Shown: positions 36,221 to 45,817 of the stretch, one piece after another
How the letters are laid out: each line of letters starts with the position of its first letter
How positions within the stretch are numbered: position 1 is the stretch's first letter
Assembly (NCBI RefSeq): GCF_036250695.1
Contig: NZ_CP109427.1
Coordinates: 8,370,001 to 8,434,000 of the forward strand
DNA: 64,000 bases
Origin: Streptomyces sp. NBC_01497
GTDB lineage: Bacteria; Actinomycetota; Actinomycetes; Streptomycetales; Streptomycetaceae
Direction of reading: 5' to 3'
Program-made: the position numbers and the translations under genes
The notes under the pieces: model-generated
The model's database searches: none
Told to the model about the DNA's origin: nothing
Seen by the model: the letters and a program-made list of their open reading frames with translations, nothing else

Positions 36221-36688
36221 TCAGTCCGCCGGGGGGACGTCGGGGGTGCGCACGGCGACCAGCCCCTCCGGCGGCAGTTTCTCACCGTCAGCACCGACGA
36301 ATGCCAGCTGGGCCGTCGCTCCGGAGTCCGCGGTCATGAATTGGGGAGACGTGCCGTCCGGCCTGGGGCGGTGGGAGCGACCCCACTCGGCCAGTGCCGC
36401 CATGACGGAACTCAGGCTCCGGCCGGCATCCGTCAGGACGTACTGCTCGCGCGTCCTGGCCCCTTGCTCGCGGTATGTGGTGCGGGTCATGAGGCCTTCG
36501 TCGACCAGACTCGCCAGCCGTGTGGTCAGCACATTCGGGGCGACGCCCAAGGCGTCTCTGAATTCCTGGAAACGTGTGGACCCTGCCACCAGCGCCTCCC
36601 GGATGATCAGCAACGTCCAGCTGTCGCCGACCACTCCGAGGCTGCGGGCGATGGAGCAGGTCGAATCCTTACCGAGCACCTTGGGCAT
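36221..36688 (-). CDS. HxlR family transcriptional regulator
   Basis: 155 aa. Winged HTH with CSIARSLGVVGDSWTLLIIR, FQEFRDALGVAPNVLTTRLA, LVDEGLMTRTTYREQGARTR and YVLTDAGRSL, the standard HxlR blocks; the HxlR Cys is in place (Cys11). A ~50-residue C-terminal extension follows. Divergent from the MFS transporter at 36798, which it probably represses. Confidence 0.9.
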   Translation of the reverse strand: MPKVLGKDSTCSIARSLGVVGDSWTLLIIREALVAGSTRFQEFRDALGVAPNVLTTRLASLVDEGLMTRTTYREQGARTREQYVLTDAGRSLSSVMAALAEWGRSHRPRPDGTSPQFMTADSGATAQLAFVGADGEKLPPEGLVAVRTPDVPPAD

Positions 36689-36797
36689 GTCCTGAGTCTA
36701 TCAAAGCTGAGTTGCTCGGAAATTCTCAGGGATGCTAGCTTGCTCTGCGAAACCCAGCCTGGAGCCGGGTTGCCCTCCCTCGCGCATTGGAGCCCCC
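36689..36797. promoter_or_regulatory. HxlR/MFS divergent promoter
   Basis: TTGCTC at 36713 and TAGCTT at 36736 (17 bp apart) look like a -35/-10 pair for the MFS gene. CTGAG and CTCAG (36706 and 36724) form a weak inverted repeat around the -35, a possible HxlR site. If this promoter is right, ATG 36732 cannot be the MFS start. Confidence 0.4.
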
Positions 36798-38102
36798 TTG
36801 CCGTACTCAGGAACACGCGCCGGCTACTGGACGGCAGGCGCCGTCGTCGCCATCGCCCTGTGGACCAGCGCGTGCCCCACCATGACGTACCCGCTCTACC
36901 AAGGCGACTGGCACGTCTCGACCACGACGATCACCTGGATCTTCGCGGCCTATCCCATCGCGCTCATCCCCGTGCTCGTCATCTTCGGCAATCTCTCGGA
37001 CCACATCGGGCGACGGGCCTCGATGCTGCTCGGACTGGCGGGCGAACTCGTCGGCGTTCTGCTCTTCGCAGCCGCCGACGGCGTCCCGATGCTGTTGGCC
37101 GGGCGGGCCTTCATGGGCCTCGGCGTCGGCCTGTCCATCGGATCCGCGAGCGTCGCGATGGTCGAGTTCAGCAAGCCGGGCCGGGCGAAGCGAGCGGGTG
37201 CGGTGAGCACCGCGATCTCGGCGCTGGGCATAGCGCTCGCCATGACCGTGGGGGGCGCGCTCACGCAGTACGCGCCCTTCCCGCTACGCCTGAACTTCCT
37301 GGTCCTGGCCGCGGTGATAGCTGCAGTCGCCTTCTTCGTCGCCAGGATGCCGCACCACACCCGGGGGGCGATGACGGGGAAGTGGCGGATGCGTCCCCTC
37401 CACATACCGCGCCACAGCATGCACGTCTTCGTCGCGGGTTCGATCGCTTTCGCCTCTTCGTTTCTGCTCGGCGCGATTGTCCTGCCGCTCGGTGCCAAGA
37501 TCGCCAACCAGCTGGCCGGCTCGACCAACGCGCTCGTGACCGGCGCTCTGCTGTCCGTCTTCGCCGTGTGCATCACATTCTTCGCCCTGGCCGCCCGGCG
37601 CATGGACGTCTGGCTGGTGGTGGTCGTCGGAGCGGCCGGGGCGATCGTCGCGGTCTGGCTGTTCGTACTCACCGGGGCTGTGCACTCGCTCGCGCTGTTC
37701 TTCCTCGCCTCAGCCGTCGCCGGTGCGGCCTACGCCTTGAACTTCGCCGGCGGACTGACCGTGTTCAACCGCTACTCCGCACCGCAGCACCACGCGAGCA
37801 TGGTCTCAGGCGGCTACCTCGTCGGTTACCTCGCCCAAGGCGTCGGGGCGCCCGCCCTCGGCGCCGTCGTCACGGCCCACGGGCTGATGTCCGGCCTGCT
37901 GACGGGAGCCACGGCGTTCAGTGTTTTCTTCGCCGTTGTCATCGTCGGCGGGATCGCCGTTCTCGTCCCGCTCCACCGTGCGGCACAGCACGGCGCGGCC
38001 GCCGAACCGGCGCCGCCCGAGCAGGAGCCGGCGCCTGCGGCCCTCGGAAACCGCACCCACAGCACACCGGCACAGGAACACCAAGAGGTCCCCAAGCCCT
38101 GA
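36798..38102 (+). CDS. MFS transporter (drug/metabolite efflux type)
   Basis: 434 aa, 12 hydrophobic segments, with the MFS motif A between helices 2 and 3 (GNLSDHIGRRASMLLG) and a Pro/Glu-rich C-terminal tail. TTG 36798 with GGAG 6 nt upstream was chosen because the upstream ATG 36732 overlaps the likely promoter and adds no homologous sequence. Controlled together with the divergent HxlR regulator this looks like a redox- or compound-induced exporter; substrate unknown. Confidence 0.88.
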   Translation: MPYSGTRAGYWTAGAVVAIALWTSACPTMTYPLYQGDWHVSTTTITWIFAAYPIALIPVLVIFGNLSDHIGRRASMLLGLAGELVGVLLFAAADGVPMLLAGRAFMGLGVGLSIGSASVAMVEFSKPGRAKRAGAVSTAISALGIALAMTVGGALTQYAPFPLRLNFLVLAAVIAAVAFFVARMPHHTRGAMTGKWRMRPLHIPRHSMHVFVAGSIAFASSFLLGAIVLPLGAKIANQLAGSTNALVTGALLSVFAVCITFFALAARRMDVWLVVVVGAAGAIVAVWLFVLTGAVHSLALFFLASAVAGAAYALNFAGGLTVFNRYSAPQHHASMVSGGYLVGYLAQGVGAPALGAVVTAHGLMSGLLTGATAFSVFFAVVIVGGIAVLVPLHRAAQHGAAAEPAPPEQEPAPAALGNRTHSTPAQEHQEVPKP

Positions 38103-38821
38103 GCCCGAGCACCGGCGCCGCCCGCGCGCGACCCGGCCCGTGAAGCACACGCGCTACGCGACCCGTCGTCCGGCAGCGGTGCGAACACCCATCACACGCC
38201 CACCGTGGCCGCAGGCCGAGGCGGCGGGTGATCGCCTGGCACAGCGGGCAGGTCGGGCCACGGTGCTGAGTGGTAACAGCGCCGCGTCCGGACATCCGGA
38301 AGAACGTCTGCCGGTCAGCAGTACTGTCCGCACCGTCGCCGTCCTGGGGGAAGGGGCGAGGAAAAGCGGTCGGCCATTGGGCTCGGCGGGCGATTTCGCT
38401 CCGGAGAGCGCGGCCGGAGGCCCGGGACTACGAGCGGTCCGCCGGGCGCGCGTCCGGGGAGTCGCCCGCGGCACGATCGGCGGGACGTCCCCGTCCAGGC
38501 AGCGTCACCGCTGCACCGCCTCAAGATCGTCTCCTGGCTGCACGCCGTCCTGGCGGGCAAGGGGGAAACACCTCCGCGGCAACCGCCGCAGGGCACTCAC
38601 CTCCGAGTGAAGGCACCACCGTCGTAGTGTGCTGCACACCCCGCCTCGGCTCCAGCGTGGCGAGCCCTGGTACGAGACGTCGACGACCCGGACCCGGCGC
38701 CGCGAACACCGCTCTTGTGATCCCGCGGGGCTGCTGAATCTGCGGCTGCCCGGGGCGGTGGGCTGAGCCGCGAGTGGTCGGCCCAGAGCCGAGTGGGACC
38801 GGCCGTGCCCACCACGGCCGC
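38103..38821. other. Long gap, no gene recognised
   Basis: About 720 bases between the MFS gene and the terminator of the convergent DUF6243 gene. High-GC shadow frames only. Confidence 0.5.
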
Positions 38822-38854
38822 AGGGCCCGGACCGCGCGTCGCGGTCCGGGCCCT
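38822..38854 (-). terminator. Terminator of the DUF6243 gene
   Basis: AGGGCCCGGACCGCG, loop CGT, CGCGGTCCGGGCCCT: a perfect 15-bp stem 34 bp after the DUF6243 stop. The strongest hairpin in the window. Confidence 0.85.
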
Positions 38855-38887
38855 CCCCGTGCGGTGCCGCCCTGCGGCGGCGGTGCC

Positions 38888-39103
38888 TCAGCTCTGTGCG
38901 GTGTCGTCGCCCGCCTGCCCGGCGTCCTCAACTGAGCCCGCCTTCTCGCGCATCTTGCGCACCAGCTCCGCCTTCTGGTCGGCCGCGCCCTGGCGGTCGA
39001 GGTTGCGGTGCGGACCGTTGTTCTGCCGTTCGGTGCGGGACAGCTTCTTGCGCTGGCCGCCGCCCATGCCCACGGGGTTGTTGATGTTCTTGCTCACGGT
39101 CAC
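38888..39103 (-). CDS. DUF6243 family protein
   Basis: 71 aa, MTVSKNINNPVGMGGGQRKK, then LSRTERQNNGPHRNLDRQGA and ADQKAELVRKMREK. A small, highly charged, conserved Streptomyces protein of unknown function; likely helical and possibly nucleic-acid binding by its basic charge (inference). Stand-alone gene with its own terminator. Confidence 0.9.
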   Translation of the reverse strand: MTVSKNINNPVGMGGGQRKKLSRTERQNNGPHRNLDRQGAADQKAELVRKMREKAGSVEDAGQAGDDTAQS

Positions 39104-39646
39104 GGGTTCTCCCGGTAATGATGTGAAGTGACTTACGGATGCGTCGGTGGAGTACGGGCGGCGACGTCGAACGACGTCAGCAGGGGCCCATCACGCTCTC
39201 ACTCGTAAATCGGCGTCTGGAAGAACATGACAAATACGTTACCCGGTTCCGTCGGCCCCGCCCACCAACCTTTTCGGTTCCCCGGCGTCGGCCAGGCCTT
39301 CTGCGAGCGCCCGGGAGCAGACGTTTCCTTCCGGGAATCTCAGCACCGATCTCAGCATGCGCCAGTGGCCGCGGCCCGCCCGGGGCGCGCCTGCTCCCCG
39401 ACGCGGGCGGCGGCGATCACGCCCAGTTGCTGACTGCTGTGGTGAGCAGGGGCTGTCGGATCGGAGTGAGCAGGGACTGTCGGATCGGTGGGCTCAGGTT
39501 TCCGGCGTTGCCAAGGAGATCACCTGATGAACGCTTCCCACTGAGGGAACCGAGGAGCGTACCGATGGATGCCTGTTCGGCCGTATCCGCTTCACCGCCA
39601 CGGGTCGGCGGTCTACCCGCACCTGGGCAATCGATCGACGCGGGTG
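39104..39646. other. Gap with a 24-bp tandem repeat
   Basis: GTGAGCAGGG(G/A)CTGTCGGATCGG(A/T) occurs twice in tandem at 39442-39489. Otherwise nothing recognisable in 540 bases; the upstream regions of DUF6243 and the 3' flank of the phosphotransferase are here. Confidence 0.5.
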
Positions 39647-40546
39647 TCAAAGGCCCTTCAGGACGCGATCAAGCGCCGACCGGCCTGCGGGTCCCCAGTT
39701 CGGCTTGCCGCCGGGCAGGCCGCGGTCCCCGTTCTGGCCCATCAGCATCAGGAACAGGCTCTTCATTGCGGCCAGCCCACGTGCCCGTCGGACCGCCGCC
39801 TGGTCCGCCTGCGCATAGCTGTCGAAGAACCGTGAGGCGCCGCCCGCGGGGAGCAGCAGCCAGGCGGCCGCAAGGTCACAGGCCGGGTCGCCGGCGAAGA
39901 CCGCGCCGAAGTCGATGACGCCCGCCAACGTCCCGCCCGCTGTGACGACGTTCGCGGGATGCAGGTCGCCGTGCACCCACACCCGCGGACCGTCCCACCC
40001 GGGAGCAGCGGCCGCGTCGTCCCACACGGCCCGGATGTCGTCCTCGGCGAAGCGGCCGAGGTCCACGGCGCGAAGGAAGTTCTCGAAGCCCTCCGTGCAC
40101 TCCCTGGGGTGAGCGCCGAGGTCCGAGGCGTCCGGCGCCTCGGCGGGCGCCTCCACATGAAGGGCCCTGAGGAAGGACGCCAGGATGTCGGCCGCATGCT
40201 CGCTGCGGGTGACCGATTCGTGGTCCATCGGCGTGCCCTCGACCCATGTCATGACGGTCCAGATCTTGGGGAAGCGCTCGGACGGCGCACCGTCCCGCAC
40301 GGGGACCGGGATCGGCAGCGGCAGACGCGGGGCCAGCGTCGGCAGCCACCGGCGCTCTTTGAGCTGCAGATCCGGGCTGGTGTCCATGCGCTGCATCCGG
40401 ACCGCCAACTCGTCCCCGAGGCGCCACATCTGGTTGCCCCAGCCGCCCGCCACCTCGCGGATGGGCAGCGCGGCCAAGTCCGGATGCTGGTCCCGCAGCA
40501 GGTCGCGGACCAGATCCTCGCTGATCTCAATCTCGGATTCGATCAT
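39647..40546 (-). CDS. Aminoglycoside phosphotransferase (APH) family protein
   Basis: 299 aa protein-kinase-like fold. N-lobe with GGWGNQMWRLGDELAVRM (nucleotide loop), the TWVEGTPMD hinge, then HGDLHPAN at 192-199 (catalytic Asp) and DFG at 212-214 (metal Asp). It belongs to the broad APH group found many times in Streptomyces genomes and need not confer antibiotic resistance. No partner gene; flanked by relics. ATG 40546 is the only good start. Confidence 0.9.
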   Translation of the reverse strand: MIESEIEISEDLVRDLLRDQHPDLAALPIREVAGGWGNQMWRLGDELAVRMQRMDTSPDLQLKERRWLPTLAPRLPLPIPVPVRDGAPSERFPKIWTVMTWVEGTPMDHESVTRSEHAADILASFLRALHVEAPAEAPDASDLGAHPRECTEGFENFLRAVDLGRFAEDDIRAVWDDAAAAPGWDGPRVWVHGDLHPANVVTAGGTLAGVIDFGAVFAGDPACDLAAAWLLLPAGGASRFFDSYAQADQAAVRRARGLAAMKSLFLMLMGQNGDRGLPGGKPNWGPAGRSALDRVLKGL

Positions 40547-40685
40547 GCGGAATCACCGTACCCGGCGCGCGCGCAGGCGACCATGTTCCTCGACGAATCC
40601 AGCTCCCCGGCTGGGAACCCGAGCCCTCGCGAAGAACCTGTCGCTGAGTGTCGTTGAGCCTATGGGCCGTTTTCGCATGGCTCAT

Positions 40686-41290
40686 CGTGTGGACCAGAGG
40701 AAGGTGCCGGCGATGTGCAGTCCGGCCAGGTAGATGGTCGCGGTCTCTCGTAGCGGTTCGCGATGGCGCTCCACTGCTTGGGGTGGTGGATGCATCGCTC
40801 GACTGTGTTGTGCTGCTTGTTTTGTTGGCCTCGCGGTCGAAGGCCGGCGGCCTGCCGCCCCTGCCCGCCCCCCGCAGTCGGTGGTCACATTGGTCCGCCA
40901 GGATGGGGATCACTGCGCGCTTGCCGCCCTCGCGCAGGTGATCGCGGTTGGCGCGGGAGGAATATGCGTTGTCCGCCAGGACCATGTCCGCTCTCGTGCG
41001 GGGTCGTCCACGGCGTCGGGGGACGCGCCGCGCAGACGCAGACGGGCCGTGACATCGGGGAAGGCGGGCGTTTCACCGGTCTGTCCGGCGGCGAGGACGA
41101 ACGCCAGAGGCCGATAGCGGGCATCGGCCCGGAAGTGAATCTTGGTGGTCGGTCCGTCGCGGGGAGCGGCGGATGGTGTGGTCTGTCGATTCGCCGGCCG
41201 GCGCCCCTATTCGCGGCCCCGGCGGCATGCTGGTGAGCGGGCACGAGTGTGGAGTCGACCGCGACCGACCAGCTCAGGAGCGCGCGGACC
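40686..41290 (-). pseudogene. IS5-family (IS427-like) transposase relic, several frameshifts
   Basis: Read on the minus strand in shifting frames: LLSWSVAVDSTLVPAHQHAA, TKIHFRADARYRPLAFVLAA, GQTGETPAFPDVTARLRLRG, VLADNAYSSRANRDHLREGG, GRPPAFDREANK, NTVERCIHHPKQW and a final YLAGLHIAG-like tail. Nearly the whole transposase from the first Asp block to the end is visible but broken at least three times. Its N-terminal end lies against the NRPS relic, which starts at once on the other strand. Confidence 0.8.
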
Positions 41291-42009
41291 GTGCCTCGGC
41301 CGCAGCCCGGCACTTCTGGTCCGAATACCTGGACGGTGTGACATACGAGCCGCTGCCCATCGCACCGCCGAAAGAGCCGGACAGCCGGCGCGGTGGAGCG
41401 AGACGAAAGTGACCGTCGCGCCCGCCACGCACAAGGCGCTGCGGAAGCTGGCGCGGCGGGAGGGCAGGCTTCCCCCTGAAGCACGTGCTACTCGCGGCCC
41501 ACTTGAGGGTTCTGAGCGACCTGCACGGTCAGAATACGGTCACCACCCATGTGTTCACCGGCGGCAGGCTTGACGACGAGGGCGGTGACGAGACGCTGGG
41601 CCTGTTCCTGAACTTCACCCTGGTGCGGCTCGACACCACTGGCCTGTCGTGGCCGGCCGTCGCCGCCGAGGCATTCACCCACGAGCGCCGTGCCCTGCCC
41701 CACCGGCGCTACCCTCTGCTCGACATCGAACATGATCTTGGCATGAGCCGCATAGCTCCAACGGCCTTCAACTACACGCAGTTCCACTCGTACGCGGAAG
41801 TCGCCCGGCACGGTGCGTTGCGCGACGTGCAGTGGTTCGAACACACCCAGTTCACGGTGCTGGCCAACGTCGGGCACGACATCCACCAGGAACGCATCGT
41901 CGTTACCCTCAACGCCGACGGACGTCGGATCGGCGAGGATGATCTCATCCAACTGGCCGAGCGATACCGCGTGGTGCTCGACGACATGGCGAAGAAGGAG
42001 ACCGAATGA
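41283..42009 (+). pseudogene. NRPS condensation-domain C-lobe relic
   Basis: Fragments in three frames: AARHFWSEYLDGVTYEPLPI, TKVTVAPATHKALRKLARRE, then from 41478 an open run LKHVLLAAHLRVLSDLHGQN, THVFTGGRLDDEGGDETLGL, FLNFTLVRL, HRRYPLLDIEHDLGMS, FNYTQFHSY to the stop at 42009. These are condensation-domain motifs C4-C7. The N-lobe with HHxxxDG is missing and frameshifts occur near 41390 and 41478. The 3' end overlaps the RidA start (ATGA), so it once headed an operon. Confidence 0.75.
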
Positions 42010-42395
42010 TCAGCCGCGACCCCCAGGACGTGCACGCTCCGGTGGCGGAGTACACCCATCAGATCGAAGTGAGCGCACCCGGCCGCTGGCTCGTGCTCTC
42101 GGGACAGATCGGCATGCGGCAGGACAGCAGTGTGTCACCGGATCCCATCGAACAGATCGACGTAGCCCTGGAGAACCTCCGGAGCAACCTCGACGCCGCC
42201 GGCATGGTGGTGAGTGACCTGGTGAAGGTGACCTTCTACCTGGTCGGCGACATGGACCCGGCGGCACGACGCGCCACCGTCGCCAAATTCTTCGGCGACC
42301 ACCTGCCCACGACCACACTCCTCTACGTCAGCGCCCTGGCCGCCCCGACACTGCGTGTCGAGATCGATGCGTGGGCGTTCCAGCAGACGGCCTGA
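42006..42395 (+). CDS. RidA family protein (YjgF/YER057c/UK114)
   Basis: 129 aa. VLSGQIGMRQDSSVSPDPIE, QIDVALENLRSNLDAAGMVV, DLVKVTFYLVGDMDPAARR and TTLLYVSALAAPTLRVEIDA match the RidA fold. The catalytic Arg expected in the xxRVEIDA strand is present, so it may hydrolyse enamine/imine intermediates. It lies between an NRPS relic and an amidase relic; it is the only intact part of that cassette and might have worked on an imine product of it. Confidence 0.88.
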   Translation: MISRDPQDVHAPVAEYTHQIEVSAPGRWLVLSGQIGMRQDSSVSPDPIEQIDVALENLRSNLDAAGMVVSDLVKVTFYLVGDMDPAARRATVAKFFGDHLPTTTLLYVSALAAPTLRVEIDAWAFQQTA

Positions 42396-42463
42396 CGCCG
42401 CTTCGGGACCGCCGGCCGCGGCCTCCCGGCCGCGGCCACTCACAACCCACTCGGAAGGACACC

Positions 42464-43421
42464 ATGAACACCACCCTGCTGCCCGTGGAAGACGCGGTCG
42501 ACGTCTTCCAACAGTCACGGCAGCGACTCGGCAGGATCGATCCGCGGCCCCGCCTCGGCCTGCGGCGTGGTGGGTTTCAAACCCAGCCGCGGTCTGATCG
42601 CCGCCGGTCCCACGGCACACGACGTCACTGGACTCACCACCAGCGGAGCACTGGCCCGGACCGTCGAAGACGCCGCGGCGCTGATCGACGTGCTTGCCGC
42701 GCCGCGCACCCGTGAACCGGGTTTCGCAGGGCAGGATCCACAAAAGTGGAGCCTGTACGCGCGCAGCAGAGAGACGCCGCACTCCCTGCGGGTGGCCCTC
42801 ATCGACACACCCGCAGTGCCCGGAGTCGCCATCGCCCCCGACTGCCGGGCGGCGCTCGCGTCAGCGGCAGACCTGCTGGACGGCCTCGGCCACGTCGTCG
42901 TACCCGCCCAGCTCATTACCGACGGGGCGCTGGGCCGTGCCTTCCCTGTCGCGTGGTCCGTGCTCGCGGCCAGCCGTCCGGTGCCCCGGGAACAGGAAGA
43001 AGGGCTCCTCCCTCTGACCCGGCACCTGCGCACCCAGGGATCCGCGCACAGCGGCGCGGATTTCGTCCATGCCCTGCAGGAGTTCCGGGCCATCACCGCG
43101 CGCACGGCCGCGCACTTCAGGACATTCGACATCGTCCTGACACCGACGCTCGCGGCACCACCCCTGCCGGTAGGAGACCTGAGGAACGACGCCAACCCGG
43201 CGGAGGAGTCCGCAGCCATGGTGGCCCACTCTCCGTTCACGTGCCTCTACAACGTGACTGGCCAGCCGGCGGTCAGCCTTCCACTTCACTGGACACAGGA
43301 CGGTCTGCCGATCGGAATCATGCTGGCGGCCCATCGGGGTGAAGACGCCCTGCTCCTGGCCCTTGCCGCACAGATGGAATCGGCCCGTCCGTGGCAGCAG
43401 AGACGGCCACCGGTTCGGTAG
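42464..43421 (+). pseudogene. Amidase signature family gene with internal deletion and frameshift
   Basis: ATG 42464 starts MNTTLLPVEDAVDVFQQ, then the frame changes near 42515 into SHGSDSAGSIRGPASACGVV, GFKPSRGL, TTSGALARTVEDAAALIDVL and a normal C-terminal two thirds to the stop. The ~120-140 residues with the catalytic Lys are gone; the GGSxGSxR Ser region survives as SAGSIRGPAS. Product would be inactive. Follows RidA with a ribosome binding site (GGAAGG). Confidence 0.8.
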
Positions 43422-43659
43422 ACGCCAACTCGGTCTGGTGGATGCCACATCCATGGGCCTGCTGTTCTTCGGAGCGAGCAGCGAGCAGCGGGCAGCGGGG
43501 GCGCCGAGGATGCCCTTCCGGGCACGCGTCCAGATCGGCACCGGCGGCCCGAACCAGTGTCCCCGACCTCCTGTGTCCCCCCGGTCCCCGCACGCCGCTC
43601 CGGGCGTCACACCGCGTGTGATCCGGCGTCGGGGCACGGTACGGATGCGCTCTGTCCTC

Positions 43660-43962
43660 GGTCGGCGAGCTCCGGCACCTGCCGCTGAACCTCGAAGCCT
43701 TCTACCTGGGGCAACAGGGGTTCTTCCACGCGTTCGCCGAGATCCACCACGGTGGCCGCCGCACCGCCGAGGACGTCGTGCGGCGCCTCTTCGAGGACAT
43801 CTTGGCCATGCGGGACGAGCTGCAGACGCAGGGGACCTGGAACAGCAGACCCTCGCCACCCTCACCCGCCACGTCCAGGCTCGCTTGAATCGGGAGTGGC
43901 GCGATCCGGCCTACCTCATCGCCGGCCCGATCACCCAGACCCCGCAGGCCGTGCGCGAGTAG
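43660..43962 (+). pseudogene. Decayed gene of unknown family
   Basis: GELRHLPLNLEAFYLGQQGF, FHAFAEIHHGGRRTAEDVVR, RLFEDILAMRDELQTQG in one frame, then after a slip at ~43835 DLEQQTLATLTRHVQARLNR, EWRDPAYLIAGPITQTPQAV and a stop. The composition is of a real helical protein, broken by one frameshift. Family not recognised. Confidence 0.5.
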
Positions 43963-44025
43963 AGATGACAACCCGGCCGCAGAGCCTCAAGGGCCTGACG
44001 GACTCGCCCGTGGGCCTCGGCATCC

Positions 44026-44345
44026 ATGCACGACCACGACGCGACGAGCCTGGACCTGATCTCGCGTGTCTTCGCCGGCCGGGACGGAGACCTTGCACCG
44101 GACACGGCGTTCGCCTCGGCAGGCTGCTCGCCGGAGCAGCGATGGTTCACACCTCGGATGCTCAAAGTCGCCCGGGCAGGCGCCGCGTCAGTCGATCGTC
44201 CCCTGAGCTGGAGGGAAGCCCATGAACCAGGTGGCCCGCCCACTTCTTGACGGAGCGGCGGCCGGGGCCGCCGGAACTACCGCGCTCGACGCCGTCGGCT
44301 ACGCCGACACTGCGCCGCGCATCATCCAGGAAGCCGGGAGGTGCG
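44026..44345 (+). other. Possible scraps of two small genes
   Basis: 44026 begins MHDHDATSLDLISRVFAGRD (74 codons, unknown). 44222 begins MNQVARPLLDGAAAGAAGTT, ALDAVGYADTAPR, resembling the first helix of a Streptomyces membrane protein (..LRGAAAGAAGTTALNAVxYxDM..), and is lost after ~40 residues. Confidence 0.35.
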
Positions 44346-45194
44346 CTACCGGCGGACCGCCGAGATCAGTCCGCCGGGCCGCTCCTCGCGCTGCGCGGGG
44401 GTGCTGATCGGGCGGCCATAGGCGGCGGCGCGCTCGCGCAGGGTGTGACTGTCGGCCTCCCAGCCGTGCCCGGCCAGCCAGCCCACCGGGTCGTCGGGCA
44501 TCTCCGAGACCCACATGGAAGCCGCCGATCCTGGCACGGCGTCCGCGCCGAAGCGCTCGATCACGCCGCGCGAGCCCAACGTCAGCCCCATCCGACTGCC
44601 TGCCGCCGACTGCGCGGTGATCCGGGCCAGCAGTAGTTCCACCGCATCCTCGGGCAGATAGATCAGTAGCCCTTCGGCGATCCACGCGGTCGGCGCGGCC
44701 GGGTCGTGGCCTGCGGCAGCCAGCGCGCCTGGCCAGTCCGCACGCAGATCCACTGCGACGGTGCTCCGCTCGCAGCGCGCGACGGCCCGTTCCTTGTGCA
44801 GCACCGCCGCCTTGAAGTCCAGTGGCGCGGCAGTGTCGACCTCGAACAGCCGGGTGCCCTCGGGCCAGTCCATCCGGAAGGCCCGGCTGTCCATGCCGGC
44901 GCCGAGCAGTACGACCTGCCGGACCCCGGACGCGGAGGCCTGCTGCAACAGGTCGTCGAGGAACTTCGTCCTGATGACGATGGAGAACGACACGGCCAGC
45001 CGACGCCGTCGCGCGGCCTCGTCATCGGGCGGCGGCGAGGAGGGCCACAGGCCGCCGGCGGTGGCGAAGGCCTGTGCCAGTGGGTCGCGGAACAGCGCGT
45101 TCTCCCGCTCGGTCTCCAGCGCCCGCACTCTGGCCACCCCCACCGCCGTGGCCCACACCCCCGACGGCTGCACCCGCTCCTGCTCCGCGCTCAC
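44346..45194 (-). CDS. SAM-dependent methyltransferase, TIGR00027/leucine carboxyl methyltransferase-like
   Basis: 282 aa. N-terminal SGVWATAVGVARVRALETER, then motif I VVLLGAGMDSRAFRMDWPEG, LFEVDTAAPLDFK (acidic loop), AVDLRADWPGAL and WIAEGLLIYLPEDAV, all typical of the Ppm1/TIGR00027 group, which is expanded in actinomycetes. Methyl acceptor unknown; most likely a small-molecule or protein carboxylate O-methyltransferase. Stand-alone gene between relics. Confidence 0.9.
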   Translation of the reverse strand: MSAEQERVQPSGVWATAVGVARVRALETERENALFRDPLAQAFATAGGLWPSSPPPDDEAARRRRLAVSFSIVIRTKFLDDLLQQASASGVRQVVLLGAGMDSRAFRMDWPEGTRLFEVDTAAPLDFKAAVLHKERAVARCERSTVAVDLRADWPGALAAAGHDPAAPTAWIAEGLLIYLPEDAVELLLARITAQSAAGSRMGLTLGSRGVIERFGADAVPGSAASMWVSEMPDDPVGWLAGHGWEADSHTLRERAAAYGRPISTPAQREERPGGLISAVRR

Positions 45195-45510
45195 CGCGTC
45201 AGCCTAACGGGCTCGTGCATGGTTGGCGTTGGCGGGTCGAGGCCCGTGGATTCGCCGCCGGGGTTCGCATCTGCCGATTACTTGTGAGGGTGGAGTCTGT
45301 TGGTGGGAGAGGTGTCCGGCAACGGCTTGGGAGATGCCGCTCATGTGTTCACGGCGGCGGCCGTGGTGGCGTGCGAGCGCCCGCCACGTTGACCGCTGGC
45401 CCCGGATCGTGTCGCCGTCCACAGACGGCTCCGCCTCTCCTGTCCGCTGGAAGCCGACCTGCGGCGGCCCTGGGAGGAGCCCGACCCGCCGCACAAGCTC
45501 ACCGCGCCCC
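45195..45510. other. No gene recognised
   Basis: About 315 bases upstream of the methyltransferase, leading into the diverged repeat at 45511. Confidence 0.4.
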
Positions 45511-45719
45511 GCGTCCGGTGAGGGTTCTGGAATCTCCGCACGAGAACCGGTTCGCCGGATGGTGTACCGAAATCCACCGGCCCGGCCGCCCACCCGGCTC
45601 AGAGAACCGCCGCCCCGCCACGCGGCATGACATCGGCGTTCGTCACCGCCGGCCCGTGCGTACCAGAGGCCCGTCCACCACAAGATCGATACCAGCCCTG
45701 GCGAAGCAGTAAAACAAGC
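45511..45719. repeat. Diverged dispersed repeat, copy 2
   Basis: Counterpart of 13430-13646, same orientation. AGGGTTCTGGAA at 45521, CCGGCCCGGCCGCC at ~45579, TGCGTACCAGAGGCCCGTCC and CCACCACAAGA at ~45657-45683, and GAAGCAGT at 45703 line up with the first copy. No intact frame. Confidence 0.6.
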
Positions 45720-45817
45720 TATAGGCCCTCTCGTCCAGATCCTGTCGGCCACACGCGTCAAAGAACAGGTGCTACCGGCGTGTTCAGACCGACGAGGCAG
45801 GTGAACCACGGGCGCGT

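Noticed and set aside
39647..40546. Calling the APH-family protein an aminoglycoside resistance gene
   Set aside because: The family is very broad in Streptomyces; kinase motifs alone do not indicate an aminoglycoside substrate.
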